From the NCBI RefSeq assembly GCF_004331695.1, contig NZ_SJSL01000001.1:1302001-1366000 (forward strand): 64,000 nt of DNA. The letters are read 5' to 3'. Positions 52,796 through 62,125 of this stretch are shown here, piece by piece. Below the pieces are notes generated by a model. The model made no database searches. It worked only from the letters and a program-made list of their open reading frames with translations, and was not told the origin of the DNA. Position numbers and translations under genes: made by a program. The stretch comes from Pedobacter psychroterrae (lineage in GTDB: Bacteria > Bacteroidota > Bacteroidia > Sphingobacteriales > Sphingobacteriaceae). How positions within the stretch are numbered: position 1 is the stretch's first letter; each line of letters opens with the position of its first letter.

Positions 52796-54214
52796 TTACA
52801 CAAACAACCCTGTGGCGTGTTTGCCAAGTCCGTCAGGAGTCGTGTAAAAAGGGCGTTTCTCGATCAAATAGTTTGTGTCTTCCGCTATCCCCAGCGCATG
52901 GTAAATACTTTGGTGTACCTGGTCTATCATGATTGGTTTTTCGATGGTCTTGCATGGGCGCTCATCAGCAGTTTTCCCGTAAACATTGCCTTTTTTGATT
53001 CCACCGCCAAACATGAGCATAGATCCGCCGTCGGTAAAATGACGGTGCATGCCATAGTTTTTAATGTCCTGTATGATATCTGGCTGCGCTACCTGCTCCT
53101 GGACTTTCAGGTCCGGGCGACCTTCCACCATCATGTCCCTGCTAAATTCACTGGCCAGAATTACCAGTGTACGGTCCAGGCGGCCACTTTGCTCCAGGTC
53201 TTTGATCAGTTGCGCTACCGGGCCATCTATCTGTTTTTTCATATCTGCCAGACGGGTGTGACCATTGTCGTGCGTGTCCCAGCCTTTGAAAGGTTCATAT
53301 TCAGTGGTAACACTGATAAACCTGGCTCCTTGTTCCGTAAGCCGCTTTGCCATCAGACAGCCCAATCCAAATTTACCGGTATTGTAGATATCGTAGCTTT
53401 CTTTGGGTTCCTGGCTCAGGTCAAAAGCTTTTGCTTCGGGTGAGTTTAGCAGGATATAAGCCTGTTCCATAGACCTTTTTAGCGATTCTTTCTGGTAGTC
53501 GCTTCCATATTCACCTACCGGGCTCTGACTGATCAGGTCCTGGTAAAGCTGGTTTCGTTTTTCAAATCTGCTGGCCGACATGCCTACAGGAGGCCTTACG
53601 CTGTCGAGTCCGGAAGAAGGGTCGGGAATGAGGAAAGGGCCGTATTCATTGCCGAGAAAACCCGCTGTATGGAATGCTTTCAGTTCCTCTCCTTCACCCA
53701 GCGTAAACCGCTGTCCGATGTCAATAAAAGCAGGGATAACGGGATTTAAAGGGCCTAGTTCTTTAGCGATCCATGACCCAAGGTGAGGGGCCGCAACAGA
53801 CTGGGGCGGCTGGTAACAGGTATGCCAGTGGTACTGATGTCTGGAATGCAGGATATGCCCCATGTCGGCAGCTACATAAGAACGGATCAGGGTGCCTTTG
53901 TCCATGATTTTACCGATGGATTCCAGTCCCTCTGAAAAATTGATGCCGTCTAAAATGGTGGGTACTGATTTAAAGGTGCTGAGCACACTGTTTGCCTGCA
54001 TCCCTTTACTAAAAGGGGTATATTTTTTTGGATCAAAGGTATCTGTATGTGCCATGCCTCCGGCCATCCAGAGCAGGATCACTGTATCAGCGGTAGCCTT
54101 GCTGTTTCTGACATTGGAATCGGTTAGCCATTTGGTAACCGGTATACCCGCTGCCATTGCGGCAATTGCAGCTCCACTTGTATTTTTTAAAAAATCCCTT
54201 CTGTTCCAGTTCAT
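52796..54214 (-). CDS. DUF1501 protein of the DUF1553-linked type
   Basis: 472 residues. The N-terminus MNWNRRDFLKNTSGAAIAAMAAGIPV is a twin-arginine signal. The DUF1501 body shows VILLWMAGGMAHTDTFDPK, MGHILHSRHQYHWHTCYQPPQSVAAPHLGSWIAKELG, ARFISVTTEYEPFKGWDTHDNGH and RTLVILASEFSRDMMVEGRPD. The architecture is longer and different from the DUF1501 at 8304-9575 and is that of the planctomycete-type partner of DUF1549/DUF1553 proteins, encoded here 36 bases upstream. Likely a metal-dependent, sulfatase-like-fold envelope protein of unknown activity. Confidence 0.88.
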   Translation of the reverse strand: MNWNRRDFLKNTSGAAIAAMAAGIPVTKWLTDSNVRNSKATADTVILLWMAGGMAHTDTFDPKKYTPFSKGMQANSVLSTFKSVPTILDGINFSEGLESIGKIMDKGTLIRSYVAADMGHILHSRHQYHWHTCYQPPQSVAAPHLGSWIAKELGPLNPVIPAFIDIGQRFTLGEGEELKAFHTAGFLGNEYGPFLIPDPSSGLDSVRPPVGMSASRFEKRNQLYQDLISQSPVGEYGSDYQKESLKRSMEQAYILLNSPEAKAFDLSQEPKESYDIYNTGKFGLGCLMAKRLTEQGARFISVTTEYEPFKGWDTHDNGHTRLADMKKQIDGPVAQLIKDLEQSGRLDRTLVILASEFSRDMMVEGRPDLKVQEQVAQPDIIQDIKNYGMHRHFTDGGSMLMFGGGIKKGNVYGKTADERPCKTIEKPIMIDQVHQSIYHALGIAEDTNYLIEKRPFYTTPDGLGKHATGLFV

Positions 54215-54250
54215 CTTTTTAAAATTAGGGTCAATTTAAGCATAATTCAG

Positions 54251-56671
54251 TTAATAGATAATTTGAAACTCCGGCAATAGTACCATTGCCCAGAACAGAT
54301 CCTGCACTGCATCAGCTGTAGGTGCTTTGCCCAATGATTTACGTGCTATAGCCAGTTCATTTTGCCGGGGTTCCCTGCCCAGTGTTCTTTCGTAAATATT
54401 CTTGATCAGGAGATCAGGGTCATTAAACTTTTTGATCCACTGTTCTGCCCCTTCCTTCAGCACCGCGTTAAACCGCCCGCCATTGGTCAGTTCCAATGCC
54501 TGCAGCAGGTTGGCCTGTGAGTCCCTTCCTGTAGAGACAGTTTCTCTGTTTGGCCTTCCCAATGCGGACAGGAAGCTATTGTTGGCAACCAGTGCAGCCC
54601 TTACAAACGAAGGTTTTGCCGGGGTCCCGTTGTATGCCGCTTTTAAAAAAGGGTTGTATTTGAGGTTGGAGTCTGCAAAAACAGGTGAGATGATGTTACT
54701 TACCGCATCGGTAAACTGTTCGGCCGACATCCGTCTGCGCACCATTCCTTTAAACTTATATTTAGGGTTGCTGATAATAGCAGGCTCTTTGTACCCAACC
54801 GATGGCAGCTGGTAAGCATTGGAAGTGGCGATCAGATAGATGAGTTCCTTAAGGTCGGTCTTTTTTGCTACGAAATCATAGGCCATCCAGTCCAGCAAAT
54901 CCTGGTTCCAGGGTTCATTGTCCATGACATCAACCGGTTCAATGAGCCCACGGCCCATCATCTGAGCCCAGATGCGGTTTACGATGGTACGGTATAAACG
55001 GCCGTTTTCAGGTTTGATCAGGTTCTCTGCCAATTGCTTCCGTTTGACTGCTACCGTAGCCTTATTGTCGATTGTCCCTAATTTTTTCCACAGCATCCTG
55101 GCATCTACAAACTTTCCGGTAGGCTTGTCACAGCGGTTTATTTCCAGCGTAGTATCTGCAAATATATTGGCAAAGGCATAAGCATCCTCCAGCTTCCAGT
55201 CGCTGATAAAACTATTGTGACAGGAAGCGCATTTGAGGTTAAGGCCGAGGAATACCTGTGAGACATTTTGTGCAGCCTGCATTTCTGTCCGCTGACTGGA
55301 ATTGACCACACCCCTCCATTTGATGCCTTCTATAAAACCCTTTGATTCGGCAGTCGGGCTGATCAATTCTTTGACAAACTGATTATAAGGCTTATTGTTC
55401 TTTAATGATTTATACAGCCAGTCGGTAATGTTGAAACGCCCCCCGGTGATGTATCCCGTGCCCGTATAGTCATTCCTTAAGGCATCGTTCCAGAAACTAA
55501 GCCAGTGCAATGCATAATCATCTTCGAGGTTCAGGAGCTGACGTACCCAGAGCGCTCTTTTATTTGGCCGCGCATCGTTGCTAAACTTTTCTATCTCTTC
55601 CGGACTTGGCAACATCCCAATAACGTCCAGGTAAATCCTGCGGAGGTAAAGCTCGTCATTGACCACAGCAGGCCATTTGGTCTTGTTTTTGATGAAATAC
55701 TGATCGGTCCAGCGGTCTACAGGATTGCTGAGCCCGCTTTTTGCTCCGTCTGACAGGCCAGCAGGCGCATCAGGAAGTATGGGATTGCGTGGCATGAGTT
55801 CGGCCACTTTATAGATAATTTCCTTGCTGCCATCTTCAGGCCATGGCGCACCTTTTTCGATCCAGAGTTTGATGATCTCAATTTCATTGTTCTTTAGTTT
55901 TTTCCCCTTAGAAGGCATGACATCTTCATGGTCTGCCGGAAGATTAATTCTAATGAAGAGTTCGCTTTTTTCAGGATTTCCCGGAACGATGACAGGGCCA
56001 TTTTCTCCCCCTTTCAGCACCATGTGCTTTCCGTCGAGCCTGAGTCCGCCTTTTATTTTTTCGGGGCCGTGGCATTTATAACAATTGTGTGCCAGGATGG
56101 CCCTTACTTCTGTATTAAGATCTGTCACCTGCTTTACGCTGAGCTTTCCGGTGTCTGCCTGGAGCGCCTCCAGGTTAAAATTGGCTGATGGTTTTTCTAT
56201 ACCTCCGCCATCTTTGGATGAGCTGGAGGATTTCGGGAAGAGATCACCATGTGTGAGGGTGGCACCAAAATGACCTGCAACAGCTACCCCAATACCTGTA
56301 AGAAAAAGGAGTGAACGGTAAGCAATCACATACCCAGGTTTATGATTTTTCCTGATCAGCAGTAGGAAAGATAAGGTGAACAAACTCAAAATTGCGGTAG
56401 CGTAACCAGTCCATTGATGGAGGTCTATGGTGTTTCCACTGTAGTCGCCATACAGGAACAGCAGCCAGCCAAAAAGGGCCGAGATCAGTGCAGAAATCGA
56501 TCCTGCAATAACAAGGGCATTGATGCCCGGCCTAAACCTGGAGTGGAAATTTTTTACTGTAGACAGTTCCAGTATTGCGGCAAATAGCAGTAAACCCACC
56601 GGAAAATGAACAGCGAGTGGATGCAAATGGCCTAAAAATTCCCAAAGCCAAAATGCATTGACCTGTAGCAT
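54251..56671 (-). CDS. DUF1549/DUF1553 protein with cytochrome-type CxxCH and membrane domain
   Basis: 806 residues. Residues 10-135 are a four-helix DUF2231-like membrane domain (HPLAVHFPVGLLLFAAILE). Then a planctomycete-cytochrome-like domain with C197-Y-K-C-H201 and GGLRLDGKHMVLKGGENGPVIVPGNPEKSELFIRI, DUF1549 (YLRRIYLDVIGMLPSPEEIEKF; a second heme-type motif C481-A-S-C-H485) and DUF1553 (RTIVNRIWAQMMGRGLIEPVD, FDPDLLIKNIYERTLGREPRQNE-like end). Heme attachment is likely at the first site. The DUF1549-DUF1553-DUF1501 set is common in Planctomycetes; no reaction is known. First gene of a three-gene operon. Confidence 0.88.
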   Translation of the reverse strand: MLQVNAFWLWEFLGHLHPLAVHFPVGLLLFAAILELSTVKNFHSRFRPGINALVIAGSISALISALFGWLLFLYGDYSGNTIDLHQWTGYATAILSLFTLSFLLLIRKNHKPGYVIAYRSLLFLTGIGVAVAGHFGATLTHGDLFPKSSSSSKDGGGIEKPSANFNLEALQADTGKLSVKQVTDLNTEVRAILAHNCYKCHGPEKIKGGLRLDGKHMVLKGGENGPVIVPGNPEKSELFIRINLPADHEDVMPSKGKKLKNNEIEIIKLWIEKGAPWPEDGSKEIIYKVAELMPRNPILPDAPAGLSDGAKSGLSNPVDRWTDQYFIKNKTKWPAVVNDELYLRRIYLDVIGMLPSPEEIEKFSNDARPNKRALWVRQLLNLEDDYALHWLSFWNDALRNDYTGTGYITGGRFNITDWLYKSLKNNKPYNQFVKELISPTAESKGFIEGIKWRGVVNSSQRTEMQAAQNVSQVFLGLNLKCASCHNSFISDWKLEDAYAFANIFADTTLEINRCDKPTGKFVDARMLWKKLGTIDNKATVAVKRKQLAENLIKPENGRLYRTIVNRIWAQMMGRGLIEPVDVMDNEPWNQDLLDWMAYDFVAKKTDLKELIYLIATSNAYQLPSVGYKEPAIISNPKYKFKGMVRRRMSAEQFTDAVSNIISPVFADSNLKYNPFLKAAYNGTPAKPSFVRAALVANNSFLSALGRPNRETVSTGRDSQANLLQALELTNGGRFNAVLKEGAEQWIKKFNDPDLLIKNIYERTLGREPRQNELAIARKSLGKAPTADAVQDLFWAMVLLPEFQIIY

Positions 56672-56812
56672 AGTTGAAATTATATTTGGTGTTTAAAAAT
56701 AGGGGCAATGCCCTCGCCCAATAGCTAAATATCCGTTTTTTTTTTAGAATAACCAACCTGTACTGTCCTGCTATCACTAGGATATTTGAGAATTTTTCTA
56801 TATGTTTATGAA

Positions 56813-57259
56813 ATGGACGATCTCTTAAATATCACTGTTATCTGGTTCATCATTGGATTTATATGCTTTCTGCTGGAATTCGTTGTGCCGGGATTCATTA
56901 TCTTCTTTTTTGGTATAGGAGCATGGATCGTTGCCGGATTAACGCTTGTATCAGATGTTTCTATCAACGTGCAACTGATTGTTTTCCTGGCCTCCTCACT
57001 ATTGTCAGTGCTCCTGTTTAGAAACTGGATAAAGGCTAAATTGGGTATGCGGGCAGCGAGTCCGGGCCTGCTGGAAGATGAGATTATCGGTAAAACCGCT
57101 GTCGCCAGCACAAGCTTTCTTCCCGGTAGAACAGGGAAAGTATATTTCAAAGGGGCAAGCTGGGATGCCCAGGCTGAGGAGCCCATCAATGAGGGTGATG
57201 AACTGACCATCATTGGCTATGAAAGCATTGTATTAACTGTAACACTTAAAAAAATATAA
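56813..57259 (+). CDS. NfeD-family membrane protein
   Basis: 148 residues from the ATG at 56813; an in-frame TTG lies 27 bases upstream. Three membrane helices (VIWFIIGFICFLLEFVVPGFIIFFFGIGAWIVAGL, VQLIVFLASSLLSVLLF) precede a C-terminal OB-fold (LLEDEIIGKTAVASTSFLPGRTGKVYFKGASWDAQAEEPINEGDELTIIGYESIVLTV). NfeD proteins partner SPFH proteins in membrane microdomains; that partner is encoded one base downstream. The 141 bases between this gene and DUF1553 carry a T10 run (56736-56745). Confidence 0.9.
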   Translation: MDDLLNITVIWFIIGFICFLLEFVVPGFIIFFFGIGAWIVAGLTLVSDVSINVQLIVFLASSLLSVLLFRNWIKAKLGMRAASPGLLEDEIIGKTAVASTSFLPGRTGKVYFKGASWDAQAEEPINEGDELTIIGYESIVLTVTLKKI

Positions 57260-57260
57260 C

Positions 57261-58208
57261 ATGAACGCTACTTCTATTATTTTGATTATTTTAATCGTAT
57301 TTGTCTTTATTGCTTTTTTGTCGACGTTCAAGGTTGTGCCTCAGCGCTCAGAATTTATTGTTGAGCGCCTGGGTAAATACAGCCGGACATTGGATGCCGG
57401 TTTTCATATCCTGATCCCTTTTATTGACAAAATAGCCTACAAGCAAAACCTGAAGGAGCAGGCATTGGATGTAGCCCCTCAGATCTGTATCACCCGGGAT
57501 AATATTGCGGTAGAAGTAGACGGGGTTTTGTACCTTCAGGTCATTGATCCTCAAAAAGCATCCTACGGAATTGACAATTATAAATTTGCGGTAGTTCAGA
57601 TTGCACAGACGACCATGAGAAGCATTATCGGAAAGATGGAACTGGATAAAACATTTGAAGAACGGGATACGGTGAATGCCAGTATTGTAGAGGCAGTGGA
57701 CAAGGCAAGTGAGCCATGGGGTATAAAAGTATCCCGCTACGAGGTAAGGAATATTTCTCCTCCGCAGAGCATCCGTGACGCCATGGAGAAGCAGATGCGT
57801 GCGGAACGTGAAAAGAGGGCTTTGATTGCTGAATCTGAAGGTGATAAACAAGCCAAGATCAACAGGGCCGAGGGTGATAAGCAGGAGGCGATAGCCAGAT
57901 CAGAGGGTGAGAAAATGCGTATGATCAATGAGGCAAGCGGTACTGCATCTGAAATTGAAATGGTAGCGATAGCTACAGCAAAAGGTATCATGGCGATTGC
58001 CAAAGCCATCAATGAAGAGGGTGGAATGAATGCAGTAAACTTGCGCATCGCCGAGCAATATCTGGGCGAGTTTGGCAAGCTGGCCAAAACGAACAATACG
58101 ATGATCGTTCCTGCCGACCTGTCGGATATCGCAGGGGTTATTGCAAGTATTACTTCTGTTCTGAACAAAACTCAGCCCAACAGTCCTTCATTTTTAGCGA
58201 AGACTTAG
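57261..58208 (+). CDS. SPFH/Band 7 membrane protein (QmcA/paraslipin type)
   Basis: 315 residues. N-terminal membrane hairpin (IILIILIVFVFIAFL), then a Band 7 domain (VVPQRSEFIVERLGKYSRTLDAGFHILIPFIDKIAYK, DPQKASYGIDNYKFAVVQIAQTTMRSIIGKMELDKTFEERDTVNA, WGIKVSRYEVRNISPP) and a long charged coiled coil with repeated AEGDKQ/SEGEKM motifs (about 188-225). It forms oligomers that organise the membrane and protect or present proteins to proteases. Translationally coupled to NfeD. Confidence 0.92.
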   Translation: MNATSIILIILIVFVFIAFLSTFKVVPQRSEFIVERLGKYSRTLDAGFHILIPFIDKIAYKQNLKEQALDVAPQICITRDNIAVEVDGVLYLQVIDPQKASYGIDNYKFAVVQIAQTTMRSIIGKMELDKTFEERDTVNASIVEAVDKASEPWGIKVSRYEVRNISPPQSIRDAMEKQMRAEREKRALIAESEGDKQAKINRAEGDKQEAIARSEGEKMRMINEASGTASEIEMVAIATAKGIMAIAKAINEEGGMNAVNLRIAEQYLGEFGKLAKTNNTMIVPADLSDIAGVIASITSVLNKTQPNSPSFLAKT

Positions 58209-58213
58209 AGTAG

Positions 58214-59119
58214 CTAATCCCGGTTTCCTTTAACGGGCTTGAGATAGATCTCTTTCTTTTGCATATTAATGGTAAAATTATAGTTGCTAATCAGTTCAAC
58301 GCCAATAGAGCCGTCAAAGCCGGGGTTCCAGTTTTCATTTTGTCCGCCTCCCGCCATTAAGGTAACGGACATGTTTTTAACGGGGGGCATATTTGAAAAA
58401 GAAAAGTAAGCAGCTTTTCCCGAAAAAGTTGGGGTATTTATGCCCATGCTGGTTGTGCTGCCATGCCTTTCAGCCTTAAATCCGCTGACCAGCAGCTTAT
58501 GTTGTTTTACAAATGGCCTGAAGCAGATCAGGCCATAAGCAGCCCCTGTATCAAAAACAAAGTTCCCGGGACTAGACTGATCTACTGTGATGCTTAAAGT
58601 GCCGGGGATGATAAATAACCCGGCAGGAATAGTGAAAGGAATTGCGGTTCCTCCTTTTTCTTCAAAGTCGCCAAAGTTATAAAGCAATAATTCCTTGCGG
58701 TCATAATCTACCTTAACAATATAATGCCGGGCCAGGGTGTTGCCAATAATGCCATCTGTACCTTCTTTGTGCAGCTCTTTAAAAATAGCGATGCTCTGGT
58801 TTTTAAAATCAAAGCTGCCCAAATGCACCGTATTTCCGGTAGAAACTGAAATGTCTATAGAACCACCAACTACAGAGGTTTTCTGTGTGCGGGCAATCTT
58901 TAAGCCTATGGAATCGGCTAAGCCTTGTCCTACAGCCATTCCATCAGCGCCTGTATCAAAAAGCAGTTTGAGGGGGCGGGGAAACTCATTGAGTTTTACG
59001 GTAAGGATGATATTGCCATTATGGCTTTCAAAGGGGATACGTGCAACTTCCTTTGCATTCGTCAATATTGAAAAACACAGGGCCGCCAATAAGGTCAGAA
59101 CTTGCTTCATTAAATTCAT
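58214..59119 (-). CDS. Two-lobe retropepsin-like aspartyl protease
   Basis: 301 residues with a signal peptide (to about residue 22). Two DTG active-site motifs are visible: LLFDTGADG (D55) and FVFDTGAAY (D190), each followed by the hydrophobic-Gly psi loop (DGIIGNTLA; GFDGSIGVELI). In this fold two lobes, each giving one catalytic Asp, form the active site, so this looks like a single-chain pseudo-dimer. Envelope location; substrate unknown. ATG at 59110 is an alternative start. It lies 54 bases after the TlpA gene on the same strand. Confidence 0.85.
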   Translation of the reverse strand: MNLMKQVLTLLAALCFSILTNAKEVARIPFESHNGNIILTVKLNEFPRPLKLLFDTGADGMAVGQGLADSIGLKIARTQKTSVVGGSIDISVSTGNTVHLGSFDFKNQSIAIFKELHKEGTDGIIGNTLARHYIVKVDYDRKELLLYNFGDFEEKGGTAIPFTIPAGLFIIPGTLSITVDQSSPGNFVFDTGAAYGLICFRPFVKQHKLLVSGFKAERHGSTTSMGINTPTFSGKAAYFSFSNMPPVKNMSVTLMAGGGQNENWNPGFDGSIGVELISNYNFTINMQKKEIYLKPVKGNRD

Positions 59120-59173
59120 ATGTTGATCTTGTTAAAAAGCCCGGTAAGGAGGTCATCAAAACCGGGCTTCGCT

Positions 59174-60565
59174 TTATTGTTTTGCTGTCAGTGTTTTTTC
59201 GAGCAGGGCCTTAAGTGCAGGATTTGATGGTCTTGGTGAATCAACGGACACTATCTTTCCTTTTTGGTCGAACACCAGGAAACGAGGAATGGAATTCACT
59301 TTGTAATATTGAGAAAACTCATTTCCCGGGCCACCGGCAAATAATTGTGTGCCGCCTAAGTTTTCATCCTTAATCATCTTTAGCCATTTTTCCTTGTCTT
59401 TCAGGGCATCAGTTGATAAGCTGATAATTTCCACATCCTTTCCTTCCATTTCCTTTTCGAGTTTTTTTAGGTGAGGAATTTCGGCTTTGCAGGGCCCACA
59501 CCAGGTTGCCCAAACGTCAACCAGCACAACTTTACCCCTTAACGACGCCATGCTGACCGTTTTACCTTCCTTATCCGGATAAGCGAATGCATAGGCATCA
59601 TCGCCAGGTTTTAAGGTAAGCAAGGGGGTAGCAATATCCAGATTTCTCTTCTTCTGCGCTGCAGTTAAGATATACTTGCCATATACTTCCATTAGTTCTT
59701 TATAGTCCGTGTAGTTTTTATACCGCATGGCATTTTCCAATACTGCATCGCCCTTGAGGGTATCATTTGGTATAAAAGAAAGAGCGTTTTTAAGCCCTTC
59801 CAAACCAGGCGTAAATTTCACGTTTTGCAATCTCATATTCACCATGACCAATCCGGCTAGTATTCTCGCCCCCCATGGCTGTTGGTAAACTTCCAAGGCA
59901 TTTTTAGCAAAACCCTGTGTTGTTAGCGTAGTGTAATAGGGGCTATATTCCTCAACAGACGGATGCGCAGTGCGTGGGGTATTCAGAAAACTGACGGCAT
60001 AGTGGGCCATATCCCACTTGATGTTTTCTATCATTACCTTATCGAACTTCGCGTTCCCGGTTTTTTTTCCATTCAGAAAGATTTTAGATTTAGCAACAAT
60101 ATCTTCCAACTCGGGGAAAAAATCGATGAAGGTGCTGTTAACTCTAAAAAAGTTGATTGACTTCTGCTCCAATGGAAACACTAAATCATGCCACTGAGCC
60201 ATCACTACATTCTCTTTGGAATTCCGATTCCCGTTAAGTACATAACTCGAATCGGATATGGAAAGAGAAAGTTTATCGCCAGGCTTAAAATAGAATTTAT
60301 AGCTATCAGCCGGATTGTTAATGGCACCGGTTCCAACTAAATAAAAGCCTTCATACTCCGGGTAGAAAAGGAAGCCAAAACGTCCCTTGTCTCCCGGTGT
60401 TGATACCGCAATTTCTAAGGGCTTTCCTTCGACAATTTTAAATAGCTTTAAGGGACTCTTTCTTTCCTTGTTCAGTTGACCGTTAATTTCGACAGGCAAC
60501 TGGGCAAGTAACGGCAATGTTGCTAGTAACAACATTGCCGAACTGTATATTTTTTTTAGTATCAT
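59174..60565 (-). CDS. TlpA-family thioredoxin-like protein with long N-terminal domain
   Basis: 463 residues with a signal peptide. The N-terminal part (LPVEINGQLNKERKSPLKLFKIVEGKPLEI) looks like the DUF4369-type beta domain that precedes TlpA in Bacteroidota. The C-terminal 140 residues are a redox domain: VVLVDVWATWC356-G-P-C359-KAEIPHLKKLEKEM with cis-Pro in NSIPRFLVF. It should reduce disulfides in the periplasm. It follows the PKD-like lipoprotein by 26 bases and is likely the tail of the SusD operon. Confidence 0.88.
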   Translation of the reverse strand: MILKKIYSSAMLLLATLPLLAQLPVEINGQLNKERKSPLKLFKIVEGKPLEIAVSTPGDKGRFGFLFYPEYEGFYLVGTGAINNPADSYKFYFKPGDKLSLSISDSSYVLNGNRNSKENVVMAQWHDLVFPLEQKSINFFRVNSTFIDFFPELEDIVAKSKIFLNGKKTGNAKFDKVMIENIKWDMAHYAVSFLNTPRTAHPSVEEYSPYYTTLTTQGFAKNALEVYQQPWGARILAGLVMVNMRLQNVKFTPGLEGLKNALSFIPNDTLKGDAVLENAMRYKNYTDYKELMEVYGKYILTAAQKKRNLDIATPLLTLKPGDDAYAFAYPDKEGKTVSMASLRGKVVLVDVWATWCGPCKAEIPHLKKLEKEMEGKDVEIISLSTDALKDKEKWLKMIKDENLGGTQLFAGGPGNEFSQYYKVNSIPRFLVFDQKGKIVSVDSPRPSNPALKALLEKTLTAKQ

Positions 60566-60591
60566 ATTTTGATTAGATGTGTGTGTTTAGA

Positions 60592-62109
60592 TTAACGCTC
60601 TCTATAGTCTACACTTACAATTTTACCAAAGCCAGTGTAACTTTCTCCTTTAACCAAGTCACCATTAAGTGACGGAACTTCAAATAATTCCATTTTTCCA
60701 TTTTTATCTGCCGTGAGCGCGGGATCGTAGCTGCACACCATTAGTTGATTTCTCCGGGTTTGATAATACGGTCTGGAAGCTGTGGTTCTCGAAAATTCAT
60801 GAAATTTTAGCATACTGATCACCTCAGCACCCTTATCAATCATTAATTTGCTAGTTTTTAAAGAGGTATCATATTCATAAACTTTATCGCCAGTGCTATA
60901 AAACAAATAGCCATATACAGGGCTTACAGCAAACTTATTTGCAAGGCCGATTTCCGTTGCCTGGATCTCTTGGAAATAGGTTTGTATGCCGGTTGTCGCG
61001 TTAAACCGTGCCAGGAAAATCTTACCTGCAGTGTTTTTCAGTACAGCAAATACATCTCCCCCATTAAATGGAGAATATTCCATATGAACCAGATCCATTC
61101 CAACATTATTAAAGTCAAAAAGAGAATTGGCTGAAAAAGTGGATACATTTGATTCGTCGTTGCCATGCTTTAAAAATCGCTTCTTATCGGTATCAAAAAG
61201 TACAGCTATGGCCTCCAAAGTTGTGGGGTGCCTTACTGCAACCACAAAAGGTGCGGCGCGGAATCCAACTGACTCCCCTTTTACCAGGTTTATTGGCGTA
61301 CCATAGTTTATCTGATAGGAATACATGTAGTAATAGACATTTCCTCCTGAATACATATAAGAATTTCCTGCTTCCAATTTAATTGGAGCAAAAAAATCAG
61401 CATGGAAACCCGCAGGTACATTTGCCACCACCTCATAAGAGAGGTTGTAAGTGTTTTTCCATTTGAACGTTTCAGGATCTATTCTGTTCGTTGCCTGGTC
61501 AGTTGATAAATAAATTCCAAAGATAGCGGGAGTGTAATTAAAACAATTGACACTCAGTGGCTTGCCTTTTAATGTCAGCTCTGAGCCTGTTGTGCCCAGG
61601 ACATCAATAATTGTGGTGTACTGGTCATTAATCTTTGAAATCATGTCAACCCGCGCATTTCCGCTCACCTCACTCATCAGCATCCATCCTTCATAGATAG
61701 AGGTTTCTACTCTCAGTTTAAAAGTGGTTCTGTAAGTAACTCCACTCTCCTTATCCGTTACCATATAATAAACTCTGTATGTTCCCGGAGGAATTTGAAG
61801 AACAATATCCAGGTTACGTGTTTTGGCCAGGTCTTTCTTTACATCAGCAGCCAGGCCACCGGCCAGATTAATCGCAAACCATTCATAGGCATAACGATCT
61901 GCATTGCCGGAGTTGTCCTGGCTAAATTTCAGTGTGGGATTGAGTTGAAATCTGGAACCGAGAATGGTATTATAGTCAGGGTTGATACCCGAAAAGTCTA
62001 CCGAATTGATTTCCTGATAACTGTAATTTCCGAGATCCTTTTTACAGGAAAGAGCCGTTAACAGCATTAAAACGCATAATGCATGTTTTATATATTGATT
62101 TTTAAGCAT
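60592..62109 (-). CDS. PKD-like family lipoprotein
   Basis: 505 residues; lipoprotein signal ending LLTALSCKKDLG (Cys22). The N-terminal third (YSYQEINSVDFSGINPDYNTILGSRFQLNPTLKFSQD...YAYEWFAI...DIVLQIPPGTYRVYYMVTDKESGVTYRTTFKLRVE) is an immunoglobulin/PKD-like domain; the rest looks propeller-like (STFSANSLFDFNNVGMDLVHMEYSPFNGGDVFAVLKNTAGKIFLARFNA). Proteins of this type sit in SusC-SusD-DUF4843 operons and are thought to bind ligand at the surface. Precise role unknown. Confidence 0.83.
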   Translation of the reverse strand: MLKNQYIKHALCVLMLLTALSCKKDLGNYSYQEINSVDFSGINPDYNTILGSRFQLNPTLKFSQDNSGNADRYAYEWFAINLAGGLAADVKKDLAKTRNLDIVLQIPPGTYRVYYMVTDKESGVTYRTTFKLRVETSIYEGWMLMSEVSGNARVDMISKINDQYTTIIDVLGTTGSELTLKGKPLSVNCFNYTPAIFGIYLSTDQATNRIDPETFKWKNTYNLSYEVVANVPAGFHADFFAPIKLEAGNSYMYSGGNVYYYMYSYQINYGTPINLVKGESVGFRAAPFVVAVRHPTTLEAIAVLFDTDKKRFLKHGNDESNVSTFSANSLFDFNNVGMDLVHMEYSPFNGGDVFAVLKNTAGKIFLARFNATTGIQTYFQEIQATEIGLANKFAVSPVYGYLFYSTGDKVYEYDTSLKTSKLMIDKGAEVISMLKFHEFSRTTASRPYYQTRRNQLMVCSYDPALTADKNGKMELFEVPSLNGDLVKGESYTGFGKIVSVDYRER

Positions 62110-62125
62110 ATTTGTCTTTTTTAAA

